Assembly: GCF_008831285.2 (NCBI RefSeq)
Contig: NC_045140.1
Location: forward strand, 21,512,370 to 21,576,369
DNA: 64,000 nt
From: Nymphaea colorata
Lineage: Eukaryota; Streptophyta; Magnoliopsida; Nymphaeales; Nymphaeaceae
Reading direction: 5' to 3'
Part shown: piece after piece, positions 36,054 to 49,000 of the stretch
Layout: each line of letters begins with the position of its first letter
How positions within the stretch are numbered: position 1 is the stretch's first letter
Notes under the pieces: generated by a model
What the model was told of the DNA's origin: nothing
What the model saw: only the letters and a program-made list of their open reading frames with translations
The model's database searches: none
Program-made: the position numbers and the translations under genes

Positions 36054-36727
36054 TGTTGGGTCGGGTCCAGCCTTAAGATCCGACCCGGCCCGTCACTTAA
36101 GTGACGGGCGGGTGAAAGGGAGGGCACCCGATGGTGCCCTTCTCTCTTACGGCTTTACGCCTCTCTCTCTCACGGCTTCTCTTTTGGGAAAAAGAGAAGG
36201 GACCTCTTGTGGCTGCATACGGGAGGAGAAGGAGAAGGAGAAGAAGAAGAGGAAGGCAAGGAAGAGAAGAGGAGAAACAAGGCGCGTGGGTCGATTGGCA
36301 CGTCAAGAAGAAAGAGGAAAGACAAAGAAGGAAAAATGAAGGGAGTCTTCATTGGATGATTTCTTTCTTGAATCTTTGGGGCTCTTTCTTTCATTCGCAT
36401 AAGAGAGTGTTATTGTTCTCTTGAGTTCACTGTTTTTCTTAAAACAGTAGGAATATTGTTGCTCGTGTATTTGGCTCCCTTTCTTGATATATAGAAGGTT
36501 TCTCTTGCCCGTGGTTTTTTACCCTATTATTGGAGGTTTTTCCACGTAAATTGGTCTCCTATTTTTCTGCATCATTTAGCATATATTTTGACATATATTG
36601 CTGCAATAGTGGTGTTGGAAACTCGTTCTTTTGCTCGCTGCCCTGTGATTCCGTTTTTAGCAGTTTTGTGATGGATTGCCCTCTTTTATTGTTGTTGAGC
36701 ATTCTTTTGGGGGACACAACTATAACA
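36054..36727 (+). repeat. Copia-1 5' LTR
   Basis: 674 bp with TG...CA ends, the same length as the 3' LTR. It contains a perfect 22-bp palindrome at about 36088-36109 centred on CTTAAG, which is slightly degraded in the 3' LTR. Most differences between the two LTRs lie in the first 80 bp. Confidence 0.92.
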
Positions 36728-36730
36728 AAG

Positions 36731-36743
36731 TGGTATCAGAGCC
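36731..36743 (+). promoter_or_regulatory. Copia-1 primer binding site (initiator tRNA-Met)
   Basis: TGGTATCAGAGCC lies three bases after the 5' LTR. It is complementary to the 3' end of initiator tRNA-Met, the standard primer of plant Copia elements. Confidence 0.92.
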
Positions 36744-36794
36744 AGGTTAGCACCAAGTTAGCGCCAGAGTGGTTGTGTGCATTCTTATTAAAGG

Positions 36795-39700
36795 ATGGAG
36801 TCGACCCCTACTAGAATGGTCTCTTTAAATGAGAACAATTGGACTATATAGAAAGCAAAAATGGAAGATTTGCTGTATTGTAAAGACTTATATGCACCCA
36901 TTGAGAACCAGAAGCCAACGAATATGACAGATGAAAAATAGAAATTATTGGATAGGAAAACCATTGGCACCATCAGACAATGGTTAGATGACTGTGTTTT
37001 TCATTTGGTATCCGCAGAAACGAGCGCGAAGTCGTTATGGCAGAAGTTGCATGATCTTTACGAGAGGAAAACAGCTGGGAACAAGGCTTTCTTGATTAGG
37101 CAATTGGTAAATCTGAAACTTAGAGAGAGAAAACCAGTGTCAGAGCATTTGAATGAAGTGCAGAGCATAATCAATCAGTTGTCAGCTATGAAAATGATAT
37201 TAGATGATGAGTTACAGACACTCTTGTTGCTTAGATCTCTTCCCGACAGTTGGGAGACTTTAGTTGTTTCTTTGAGCAACTCCGCTCCAGATGGTGTGCT
37301 TACGATAAAGCATGTAACCAGCAGCATTCTAAATGAAGAAACAAGGAGAAAGTCTCTTGGTATTGGTAGCTCGCGAGTGCTAGTGATGGGAGACAGGGCA
37401 GACAGAAGAACCGTAACAAATGGCATGGTAGGTCAAACTCTAGGTCCAAATCAAAACCCAAGATGACAGGTAAATGTTTTCACTGTGGTATTCCAGGGCA
37501 CAAAAAGATTGATTGCAAGAAATTGAAAGAAGAAAAAGAGCAGAAAAAGAAGACTCAAGAGAATGTGAAGCCAAAAGAGTACACTGCATTTGCTTTAGAT
37601 GATGAGGTAGTGTTATTTTTATCTGAAAAAAATGATTGTCTTACAGTTTAGAATGGTGATTCTACATGGATTTTAGATACAGGGGCATCATATCATGCCA
37701 CGCCATGTAAAGAGTTATTCTTATCCTACAGAGTAGGTGATTTTGGAGTAGTTCATATGGGCAACAGTGACACTTCGAAGATTGTTGGGATAAGAGATGT
37801 TTGCATTCAGACGAACACATGATGCAAGTTAACTTTGAGAGATGTGAGACATGTTCCAGACTTGAGAATGAATTTGATTTCTGCAGGAAGACTAAGTGAA
37901 GATGGATATTGTACTTCGTTTAGTCAGACAGGTTGGAAACTTACCAAGGGGGCACTAGTGTTGGCTAGAGGTGACAGATTTGGCTCTTTGTATGGGATGA
38001 AGTCTCGAATCAGTAGTGTAGATGTCAATACAGTTACTGGTGGTACTTCGTCAGATTTGTAGCATAAGAGGTTAGGTCACATGAGTCAAAAAAGAATCGA
38101 CTTGCTCACCAAGAAGAATTTGTTACCAAAGGCAGATGGTGCACAGATATCTCCATGTGATAATTGTTTGGTTGGTAAGTTGCATCGAGTTTCCTTTCAA
38201 AAAAAGCGCTCTTCAAAAACTAAACATGTTTTAGATTTAGATTATTCAGATGTATGTGGACCTATAAATGTGACATCTAAAGGTGGAGCATCCTATTTTG
38301 TTATATTTATTGATGATGCATCTAAGAAGGTATGGGCCTTTACAATGAAAAGCAAAAGTGAAGTAAGTAGTATTTTCATGACTTTTCATGCAGCGGTTGA
38401 GCGCGAGACTGGTAAGAAGATGAAGAGACTGCGTACAGATAATGGTGGTGAGTACATAGCATATTCTTTACGAGATTAATGTCTAAAGCATGGTATTAGA
38501 CATGAAAAGGCAGTTCCTTATACTCCACAGCATAATGGAGTTGCAGAAAGGATGAATATAAACAATAATCGAGAGAGTTAGAAGTTTGTTATCTAAGTTG
38601 CCTAAGTATTTTTGGGCAGAAGCAATACGTACTGCAGTTTATTTAATAAACAGGCCTCCTTCAGTGCCTCTAGATGAAGACATTCCACATAGACTTTGGT
38701 CAGATGAAGATGTTAAGTATGATCACCTCAGAGTTTTTTGTTGCAAAGCGTTTATGCATGTACCTAAAGAACATATGACCAAATTAGATGATAAAACTAT
38801 TCCTCTAATATTTCTTGGTTATGCAGATGATGAATTTGGTTACAGGTTATGAGATCCAAAAAATGACAAAATCTACAGGAGTCGTGATGTTGTCTTCAGA
38901 GAGGATCAGACTATTGAAGATGTCATGGAAGACACGAAGTCATGTGTGAATGCTAGTGGTGTTCATGAGCCAACCTATGCAGAACCTGAATAACTTTCAT
39001 TTGAGCATGGTGAGACTGATGAAGATGTAGAGGAAGAGGAAAGAGAGACAGATGAGCAGTATACAGATGGCAGCCCTATGGAGACTCAAACTGATTATGA
39101 GCATGAGTTAGAGGGAGAGCTTCCTTCGCATTCAGAGCCAATTGAGGAGCAATTGGGTAGAGGTAAAAGAACACGTATACCATCTACTAGATATTTTACT
39201 GATGAATATATTATGTTTACAGATAGTGGAGAGCCAGAATGCTATGCAGAGGTGCTAAATGATGTGAATAAAGATGAATGGATTAAAACTATAAAGGATG
39301 AGATGAATTCTTTATACAAGAATCACACTTTTGATTTGGTAGATCTACCAAAAGGTAAGAAAGTGTTGCAGAACAAGTGGGTCTACAAGCTTAAAATGAA
39401 GGCAAGTTGAGATACAAAGCTCGGTTAGTGGTGAAAGGTTTCAAGCAAGAAAGAGGTATTGATTTTGATGAAATTTTTTCTCCTGTTGTTAAAATGTCAT
39501 CTATTAGGGTAATACTTGGTTTGATGGCTTGTCTAGACTTGGAGTTGGAGCAGTTAGATGTAAAAACTGCTTTTCTTTATGGAGATCTAGAGGAAGAAAT
39601 CTACATGACACAACCAGAAGGTTTTGTGGTTGCCAGGAAGAAAAACATGGTTTGTAAGTTGAAAAAGAGCTTGTATGGACTTAAACAAGCACCTAGACAG

Positions 39701-40792
39701 TGGTATAAGAAATTTGATGCATTTATGATAAATCAAAAGTATCGCAGGTCAGCCGTAGATCATTGTGTCTACATCAGAGAGTTCTCATCAGGTAGCTTCA
39801 TTATCTTGTTGTTATATGTAGATGACATGCTTATTGTTGGACAGTATTATCAATTGATTAGCCAATTGAAGATCGATATGGGCAAGTTCTTTGATATGAA
39901 ACACTTGAGGCCAGCACAATAATTGTTAGGCATGAGGATTGTTCGTGATAGGAAGACCAAGAAGTTGTGGTTATCACAAGAGAAATACATTGAGAAGGTG
40001 CTTAGCAAGTTCAAAATGAAAGATGCTAAAACTATGAGTACACCTTTAGCAGCACATTTTAAATTGAGAAATCAGCAATGTTCTTCTTCAGCAGATGAGA
40101 AAGAAAGAATGGAGAATGTTTCATATGCCTCCGCAGTAGGGAGTCTCATGTATGCTATGGTTTGCACACGCCCAGACTTGGCTTATGCAGTTAGTGTAGT
40201 CAGCAGGTTCTTGTCAAATCCAGGCAAGGAGCATTGGGTAGCAGTGAAGTGGATCCTAAGGTATCTGAAAAGTGCTTTCACTTACTGTTTATGTTTTGGT
40301 GAATCTAATCCAGAGATACAAGGATTTGTTGATGCAGACATGACACGTGATTTGAACTCTAGGAAGTCTTTTTCTGGTTATGTTTTTACTTTTGCAGGGG
40401 GAGCTGTATCATGGCAGTCCAGGTTGCAGAAGTGTGTTGCTCTTTCCACTACAGAGGCAGAATATATTGCAGCAACTGAAGCTTGTAAAGAGTTGTTGTG
40501 GATGAAGAGTTTTCTTCATGATATAGGCCTTAGTCAGAAGACCTATGTGTTGCATTGTGATAGCTAAAGCGCTATACACTTGGCGAAGAATTCAGCGTTC
40601 CATTCAAGGACTAAGCACATTGATGTCAGATATCATTGGATTCGTAATGTGCTTGAGCAGAAATTGATTCAGTTAGAGAAGATACAGACAGAGAAGAATC
40701 CTGCAGATATGATGACGAAGTCTCTACCTAAGGAGAAACATGACATGTGTAGAGACCTAGTTGGGATGACTACCTTTAAAGCAGTGTATTAA
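36795..40792 (+). pseudogene. Copia-1 gag-pol polyprotein remnant
   Basis: The coding footprint starts at the ATG at 36795. In order: gag core with a CX2CX4HX4C zinc knuckle (CFHCGIPGHKKIDC, near 37475-37520); protease with DTGAS (near 37680); GAG-pre-integrase and integrase with the LGH segment, a D...RTDNGGEY core and HNGVAERMN; RT with YVDDM (near 39820); and RNase H ending near 40790 with the NPADMMTKSLP tail. In-frame stops include TAG at 36849 and 36939, TAG at 38060, TGA at 38850 and TAA at 40565. Frameshifts lie near 37390, 38560 and 39400. It cannot supply active proteins. Confidence 0.9.
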
Positions 40793-40830
40793 TTTTGTTC
40801 TTTTTGCAGGTATGTTCCCTCTCTTGAGGC

Positions 40831-40843
40831 TGGAGGGGGAGTT
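40831..40843 (+). promoter_or_regulatory. Copia-1 polypurine tract
   Basis: TGGAGGGGGAGTT lies immediately before the 3' LTR, the expected priming site for plus-strand synthesis. Confidence 0.8.
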
Positions 40844-41517
40844 TGTTGGGTCAGGTCCAACCTCAAGACCCGACCCGGCCCGTCACTTAAGTGACAGGTG
40901 GGTGAAAGGGAGGGCACCCGATGGTGCCCTTCTCTCTTACGGCTTTACGGCTCTCTCTCTCGTGGCTTCTCTTTTGGGGAAAAAGAGAAGGGACCTCTTG
41001 TGGCTGCATACGGGAGGAGAATGAGAAGGAGAAGAAGAAGGGGAAGGCAAGGAAGAGAAGAGGAGAAGCAAGGCACGTGGGTCAATTGGCACGCCAAGAA
41101 GAAAGAGGAAAGACAAAGAAGGAAAAATGAAGGGAGTCTTCATTGAATGATTTCTTTCTTGAATCTTTGGGGCTCTTTCTTTCATTCGCATAAGAGAGTG
41201 TTATTGCTCTCTTGAGTTCACTGTTTTTCTTAAAACAGTAGGGATATTGTTGCTCGTGTATTTGGCTCCCTTTCTTGATATATAGAAAGTTTCTCTTGCC
41301 CGTGGTTTTTTACCCCATTATTGGGGGTTTTCCACGTAAATTGGTCTCCTATTTTTCTGCATTATTTAGCATATATTTTGACGTATATTGCTGCAATAGT
41401 GGTGTTGGAAACTCGTTCTTTTGCTCGCTGCCCTGTGATTCCGTTTTTAGCAGTTTTGTGGTGGATTGCCCTCTTTTATTGTTGTTGAGCATTCTTTTGG
41501 GGGACACCACTATAACA
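40844..41517 (+). repeat. Copia-1 3' LTR
   Basis: 674 bp, mostly identical to the 5' LTR, followed by target duplication GGCCA. Confidence 0.92.
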
Positions 41518-42310
41518 GGCCATAAATGAACTGCACTTGTAGACATGAATTTTCCAGCAGAACAGCCATTTGGACGAGAGCTACAAATACATCACTAGGG
41601 GAGACATATTGGGTTAAGAAGTACTCCAAATAGAAATTGAAGTTTTGGTTTCTAGATGCTTGCCTTAAATGTTTATTATCTCATTCTATGAGTTTTGCTT
41701 TTTCCTTCACGTGACTTGCCTTTCGGAGGCACGAGCGATGAATGAAGAGGGCGACCAATCGAGTTTTTGTCAACTTTTACTCAATTCGATTTTGCACATT
41801 CAAATTCAAACCTTATTTTTTTGGATATGAACTTGGAGTCAGACTTGGTTCAACAGACATAGCATAACTGATTTGCTTTTTGAATTGCTCTCGGTTAAAT
41901 TTTCATGGGTATTATTTTTTTTACTATAAACAGTAGAATGTGTGACACTCGAGTGAATAATGTATCATCTTAAAATCATCCAAGTCTTATAGCAGCTTTA
42001 GATAGATCCCGAGGTGAGGCAGGTTGGAGGAAGAGGGGCTTCACCTTCTCACTCACATCTAGATACATCACTGCTGCCTCAAAGCTATGAATAAGGCTTA
42101 TGAGGACATCTAGGAAAAAGCAATCAGTTCATATTGCCTGAGATACAATGTTTATTGGATTCCACAAAATCAGGTTCTTTGTAATCAGATGCTGACTTGT
42201 ACTTAAAGACTCCAAATTTTATTTATCCAAATTCGAATAAGAATCAGACTAGCATAAGGTCAGACGGTTATATGTAACCAGGCTAGATCTTTATCAGATT
42301 CTGACGTAAG
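41518..42310. repeat. Segmental duplication copy B, right part (partner about 19590-20040)
   Basis: The paralogy with the RNL-2 downstream segment resumes after Copia-1 (for example 42090-42310 with 19825-20030), with added DNA between 41690 and 42090. Confidence 0.8.
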
Positions 42311-43299
42311 CCTGTCGAGCATTTGGATCAGACAAGGCTCTCTCGCTCTAAACAAATAAACAGTTAAGTACATGAAATGAAAGAATGGAAACTTCTTGGT
42401 TTGTGTGTGTGTTTTTTTTTTCTCGGCAAATGTTTAATCACTTTGGGGTTGGAGAAGATGGTGGCTTTAACTGTTCAACATCGTGGAAGGTCCATCCGAC
42501 GTGGTTATAAAAAACATTCCCCACCAAAAGCTGTTGTCAGTGCTTACCCCTTCTTCATCTCTTCTCCTTAATTGAGTTAAAATTAAGGCTTGGCATGGGG
42601 CCTAGTTTGAAAAAAAATCGGTTCATGGGCTTGATGGGGTTGGATTCGGTTTAATAAGTTATTTAATATTATTTTTATTTTATTAATAATATACATTTAT
42701 TATAAAAAATTTATTTTATATTTAAAAATAATTTTTAAATTGGGTCAACTTGAGTTTAGGGCATTAGGCTGAGCCCGAGCTTGGGCATCGAGTTGGCCCG
42801 ATGCCTATGCCTAATTAAAACAAAATACCCAAAAAGGGAGTTGTAGCGTAAGCCCAAATGCTCCCTACGTTACGTGCATCTAAACATGGCCCTCTTTTTT
42901 TTTTTCAAGTGGATTGGATAGCGTGTTATGGCCACGTATTCTGTTTTCAATCTCAGTTATAGAGCATTAATGGCATTGAGAAGTATTAAACTTGGTATTA
43001 GAAGTACCATTATAAAGGCCAAGTGATGTGATTATTGTCTCCCCTCTTCTCTCTCTCTCTTTTTCTAAATAATGGGTAATACAACTGATCCTGTTGGGTG
43101 GCATGTAATGACACGTCTCCTATTTGGTAATAGAAATGGTCCGGTTGGATGGCCTGTAATAGACACATCTCCTATTTGATTCCTAAGTGCATTAATATTT
43201 TGATGGCATTAAGAGATGTTGGTATTGAGTGGAATGGCATTTAATGTAGTTTAATGGACGAGGTGTTGTCTCTCTCTCTGGTGACATTAAGATGCTAAC
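42311..43299. other. Intergenic, no gene recognised
   Basis: AT-rich DNA with (A/T)n stretches near 42660-42740 and short T runs. Nothing recognisable on either strand. Confidence 0.5.
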
Positions 43300-44905
43300 T
43301 GTATCTATATGCTTGTCATGGTCTGTAGCTTAAAAATCAGATTCTGAATTACTTTATCTAGATGTTTATATAAGTTGGCATAAGTTGGGAATTGTCAGAA
43401 GTTTGATGGTATTGAATTTTGGTTCAACAAAAAGGTCCTTCGGTACGTCGCAAGAGCTGATTGTAAGTTTCAAGCTATAATGGTCACATTTATGTGATTA
43501 ACAAAAAGGAATTATTGTACAAGGTTATTATTATTGCATGGCACTTAGTTTTGAAACACATGATCTGGGTCATTGGCTCATCGTCATTTGCTACTTCCTT
43601 TTTTCTCTTTTGCAGAACCAGGAAAGGTTTTCACTAAATGATCAGACGTCGGAGTTTCAAAATAAGGGTTCCAGACCCCATGAATGTAGTCTGACCAAGC
43701 TAAGGGTTCCAGACCCCATGAATGTAGTCCGACCAAGCTTCACAATATCAACTTAAGACGCTGCCAAGATCAACAACCCAAATGGCTATTAGAAAATGCA
43801 AGGAGGTGGTATTAACTGAAAGCCTTGAGAGAGCGTTTGATAGTCAAGTCAAAAATGAAATTTACGAAACGCTTTGTTCCACAGAGAAACATGGGGCAAA
43901 GGCGTGTTTGAATAATGAGGAGATGACGTTGGGACTTGAGTGAACCTGAGGCTACTCAATTGCTCGAAAGATAACCTCACATGAATTAAACTAATCGCCC
44001 GATACTCATTGAGCTGCCAGACCAACTATGCTACACCTTTATCTTACATTCACGTTTGTTTGTTGGATCTGCCAATGCCATCCAATTCAAAAATTTCACT
44101 TAATTTGAAAGACATGGCATTGTGTGGTGTTTGTTGGAAGTGCGATAGGAATAGCGAAAAAAAAAAGAAAAAGAAAAACTTACCTAACGGCGCATGCGAC
44201 TCTTCTTGCTCACTGATCGGCCGCCCACAGCAAATGAGCAGCATGAGGAAAATCACGCCCCTCTATCGCGGCAGGTTCCACCTGCCACATCCCACCCGCA
44301 CCCCCACTTCCACCCCCCTTCTCTCTCTCTCTCTCTCGCTTCCTTCGTGGTCGTCGTCGATCTCCCTCTGCGTAGTGGGTTTTCTCCAACGGGCCTTTTG
44401 TTTTCAACCGAACTAGCCGCGTCTCAAATCTCTCGGTTCTCGTTCTGTTTGCAGGCACGACAGTCGGTTCCCCACCGTTAAACTTGATCGACACACAATT
44501 GGGGATCAGATAGCTAGGACGAGGGATCCAAGAACCAACAACCGCCAAGGCGCCTTTGTTTCGTAAGTACTGCACCTCACCCAGCTAGATCAAGCTTTGG
44601 TTTCCTTATTTTCTATTTCCCAGCGGTGGAGAACCTTGATTCGCAGCCCACACCCACATTCCTTTGCTGTTATGCTTCTGCTTTGCTGTTACGGCCCTGC
44701 TTGGCCATTCCTTCGAAGCTAAAACAAACTCTATCACCAGGGAAAAAATCATGCTCCTTTTTCCTTTGTAATTATAATTTTTAGATGTTACCTTTTTTGT
44801 TCATTTTGCCGATGAATAAGAAATCCGATGATTTTGGTCTAGTTTCGTTAGCAAATGTTTGTGCCTCGTCATCATCCCGAGATATGTCAAATCAAGAACG
44901 AATTG
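43300..44905. repeat. Segmental duplication, copy B (partner 5275-6580)
   Basis: Direct copy of the RNL-1 downstream segment. It carries extra DNA at about 43880-44340 and lacks the equivalent of about 6297-6538. It also contains a small internal duplication around 43668-43740, where a GGGTTCCAGACCCCATGAAT unit occurs twice. Confidence 0.85.
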
Positions 44906-45285
44906 AGAGAGAGACAGAGTCATCTTCCTCTTATCCATAGGGTAGAAGCGGTTTGATGATCCAGTAGTCCAGAAACAAGAAGAAAAACGCCACGAACAAA
45001 CAGAATTTGCGAACACCACGAGGGAGGTCATGGCAGAAAACCAAGACGAATAGAGAGTACGAATGCCACTGCCACAGCAATGTAACATGCAGCCGGTAAC
45101 AGTTTTGATACAGCAAGATCAGCGCAGCTGAGCCTGCCCAGTTGAACGCAACAACACACGCTGGCAACCGCCGATCCCTTGTCGAAATATTGATCCTAAT
45201 GCTCCTCCGTCTTCGGAGGAGGCTGTTCACTACCATTGATGGACATGTACCCTAATCTGCTAACCAAACAAAAGCAAAGCTACGG

Positions 45286-45320
<35 letters not shown>

Positions 45321-45330
45321 ACTTAAACGA
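44903..45330. repeat. Inverted-repeat arm 1 (partner 50773-51200) with a small membrane-protein-like frame
   Basis: This is the reverse complement of 50773-51200 at high identity. Before Copia-2 inserted, the arms were separated by only about 390 bp. On the minus strand a 101-residue frame (45236-44931) ends in a hydrophobic stretch (VAFFFLFLDYWIIKPLLP). The partner arm carries a 2-bp indel that changes the frame. The family is not recognised. Confidence 0.8.
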
Positions 45331-45718
45331 GTGCAGTTTTTAGTAACTTATAAGAAAATGGTAGTATTTCCAACTTGTTACAAGAAACTAGAGCTGACTT
45401 TCAAATCTAATATCTTTTTGAAGATTTTTCCCCTCTCTCTCTCTCTTTGATGGAGGGCTCCACATCGAGTACCTAATTTCCGAGAACATACTAGGAAATG
45501 GTGAAGGAAACAAGTTGATAAAAAGGGGGTGTGCAGTTCTTATAAATTTGAAGCCACTTTCCACTCCTTTCTACTCGATTGACGTCGAAGGTCAAATTTG
45601 CTTCGCTCCTTTTCTGCAAAACAAGAACTGCTTCACTTCATTCTTCCTCGAGCGGTGGTGCCACGTTTAGAGAACACAACTATACGGTAATGAAACTGCC
45701 TTTCCTGAATCTGCTTCC
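45331..45718. repeat. Copies of RNL upstream DNA in opposite orientation
   Basis: 45350-45590 is the reverse complement of the RNL-1 upstream segment 12830-13090, and 45590-45718 is the reverse complement of 62770-62890 upstream of RNL-3. It is therefore an RNL 5' flank facing the plus strand, with no RNL after it. Confidence 0.8.
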
Positions 45719-46051
45719 TGTGAAGAAAAGACAACAAAAGGCAACAGAACAAAAACAGAGATATGACAGAGCTCAAATATGAAGGGAACGCACAAAGAAT
45801 TGTGTCTTCTATTGATAAATTGAACCTCCAAAAAGAATATAGAAATTAGTTACAAAACTGTTACAAGAATGCCGTGAAGGATATTTCAGCAACTGCTTGA
45901 AAGAGACGTCTCCACAAATATTTACAGTGGAATTTACAAAAGGGAATCATCAATTGTGCGGAATTGAAGACTAGTACTTCTGCAACTTCATAATTCATTA
46001 GTGTTGTCGATTATTGTTCCTTTTCATTAGTAAGAGCAACTGTCTTTAACA
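45719..46051 (-). repeat. Copia-2 3' LTR
   Basis: 333 bp. It lacks a 29-bp segment present in the other LTR near 50530-50560. It starts TGTGAAGAAAAG and ends CTTTAACA as written on the plus strand. Confidence 0.9.
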
Positions 46052-49000
46052 CCCCATCCTCAAACTGGGCATATGGATCACAGAGGCCAAGTTTGCCCTT
46101 CAAGAAGAGAAACTGATCCATGCTAATGGATTTGGTGAACATGTCAACAACTTGATACTGGGATAACACAAATCTGGTCTCAATCGTTCTGTTCCTCACT
46201 AGATCTCTCACTACATGGCAATCTAGTTCCACATGCTTGGTTCGTTCATGCTTCACTGGGTTGGCAGCCATCTACAAGGCTGACTTGCTGTCACTAAAGA
46301 CTAGGACTGAGTCTAAGTGTTGCACTATGAGGTCTGCTAGTATGTACTTCAGCCACAAGATTTCACAGCAAACATTAGCCATGGCACGATACTCTGCTTC
46401 GGCGGATGATCATGACACAGTAGGCTATTTTTTTTATTTCCATGAAATCAAACTACCACCGAAGAAGACCCAGTAACCTGAAACTGAGCGTCTAGTATCC
46501 CTGCAGGCTGCCCAGTCGGCATTGCAATACACTTTCAATTCATAGTTACAGTTTTGAGAAAACAGTAAGTCTTGCCCAGGATTTTTCTTCAGATATCGTA
46601 ACACCCGCATGGCTGAGTCCAGATGTGCTGTAGTTGGTTGCTGCATGTGTCCACTGAGGACATGGACAGAAAACATAATGTCTGGACGAGTTATTGAGAG
46701 GTAAATAAGCTTACCAACTAACCGGCGATAAGTGGTTGCATTCTTCAATGGCTGTCCATCGGTTGCTGACAAGTTGAGTCGATATTCCATTGGGGTTTCC
46801 ATGGGCTTTGCGCCTAGCAACCCGGCTTCATCTAACAAGTCACATGTATACTTGCGCTGAGTGAGGAGAATGCCCTGTTTTGTACGAGTGAGTTCAAGAC
46901 CTAAAAAATACTTCAAATCTCCTAGATCCTTCATCTTGAAGCAATTGCTCAAGTAATCTTTGAAGTTTTGGATACCCTTCAGGTTGTTGCCACAAGTGAT
47001 CAAGTCGTCCACATACGCCAGTACAGCTATGAACACATTTCCAAATGTGAGTGTGGAATGGTTGAAACCACAGGACACAATTGCATCAGAAAGTTTCACA
47101 AACCAACAACGGGGTGACTGCTTCAGTCCATAGATGGACTTATTTAATTTGCAGACCATCTTGTTATCACATTCTTCATAGCCAGGTGGGAGTGCCATAT
47201 AAATCTCTTCCTCCAGGCTTCCATTTAAGAATGCGTTGTAAACATCCATTTGATGGATGAACCAGTTCTTTTTGGCTGCGATCGCAATCAGACATCGGAC
47301 CGTGATGAGCTTTGCGACTGGAGCATAGGTTTCTTGATAATCTAGTCCCTCAGTTTGAGCAAATCCCTTAGCCACTAGTCTGGCCTTAAACCTCTCAACT
47401 TCGCCACTAGCTTTATACTTGATGCGGTAAATCCATCTACAGGGTATAGGCTTTACATTGGGTAGAGGAGCAACAAGCGACCAGGTTTTGTTTTCTTCCA
47501 ACGCATCGATTTCTAACTGCATTGCCTTCCTCCAGTTTGGATCCTGCTCAGCTTCACTAAATGAAGTAGGCTCAGTGTATTTTGAGATATTCAGCAAGAA
47601 GGCTTTATGAGGTTGGGAAAATGAGTTGAAAGAGAGAGCCTGAGAGAGGGGATACCTAGTGACCTCTTTCCTTCTCAACATCGACGGGTCTGGTGATCCT
47701 TGTTACAGTAAAAGTCCTTCAATAGTACGGAGGGTTTGCTTTTGCGAGTTGATCTTCTCAAGTGAGGAGGTTGAACCTGTGGCATCGGTTCAGTCGGTGG
47801 GTCAAGTTCAGTAACAGTTGTTTGCCGTATTACATGATTTGGCAGATGACATCAATTCTTTCACTAACAGTTGGCTCATTGAGTTGGGAAGGTGTGCACT
47901 CTGCTTCTTCATGAGCAGGACTGTCAAGGGGAGTTGAAGAAGGACTGTTTTCTGAAACGTTATATTCATCAAATGTGAAGGGCAACACAAATGGAGATGA
48001 TTCATGACTCAGCAATTTGAAGGGAAACGACTTTTCATTGAATATTACATCACGGCTTGTGAATATTCTTTGCTTCTCAAGGATGTAGAGTTTGTAGGCT
48101 TTTTGTCCAAAAGGATACCCCAGAAATACGCATCTTTCAGCTCTTTGGTCAAATTTGTGTTTGGGTTTTTGGTTGGTAGCAAAGCAAAGACAACTGAAGA
48201 CTCGTAGGTGAGCAAGAGACGGTTTTTTGCCAAACATCATTTCGTATGGAGTTCTATTTTGTAGGCTTGCTGAAGGCGTCCTGTTTATCAGGTAAGTGGC
48301 AGTGAGGACGCATTCATCCCAAAACGTTATTGGTAGTCCAGATTGAATTTTCAGGGCTCTCGCCACATTTAGTATGTGCCGATGCTTTCTCTCTACAACC
48401 CCGTTTTGCTGAAGAGTGTAGGTGCATGTGTGTTGATGGTCAATTCCATGCTCCAACAGAAGTTTTTTCATTTCGTCAGAGAAGAACTCTGCACCATTGT
48501 CGGTTCTCACCTTGATGACACTGTGATCGTATTGTCTTTCAGCTAGAGCAATGAAGTTTTTCAAGTGCAGGTAAGTTTCGCTTTTGAACTTCATTAGGTA
48601 GATCTAAACAGACCTGGTGTAGTCGTCGATGATGGATAAGAAGTAATGAGCACCTGAGAATGAAGCTTTCGAATAAGGTCCCCAAATGTCACAGTGAAGA
48701 AGTTCAAGAGGAGCAATAGAACACACTTTACTGGATTCAAACGAAAGTCTAGACTGTTTAGACAACTTGTAGACATCACAAAAACTGTTTGATTGTTTGA
48801 TGTTTATATCATATTCAGAAAACAAGACATTTTTTGTTGGTGAAGGATGTCCTAATCTAATATGCCACAGATCTGTCGGGTCATGGTTGCAGTTCAGGAT
48901 TGGAGCTGTTGGTTGTGTCGAGGAGAACTTGTAGATGTAAAGGCCACCTTGCAGTTCAGCCAGACCAGTCGTTGTCTTGAAGGTCGGGTCTTGCAAGTAG

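Larger units (their letters stand above)
36054..41517 (+). mobile_element. Copia-1: full-length Ty1/Copia LTR retrotransposon, degenerate
   Basis: The element is 5464 bp, bounded by 674-bp LTRs that begin TGTTGGGTC and end ATAACA, and flanked by the 5-bp target duplication GGCCA (36049-36053 and 41518-41522). The empty site is preserved in the paralogous segment near 19590-19600. It has a tRNA-iMet primer binding site, a gag-pol region in gag, protease, integrase, RT, RNase H order (Copia order), and a purine tract before the 3' LTR. Sequence style suggests the Tork/Tnt1-like lineage, but that is tentative. It is disabled by many stops and several frameshifts. Confidence 0.93.

Noticed and set aside
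36037..36424. Lys/Arg/Glu-rich frames in the Copia-1 LTRs (also 40812-41191)
   Set aside because: They are low-complexity purine-rich LTR sequence, present in both LTRs and on both strands.
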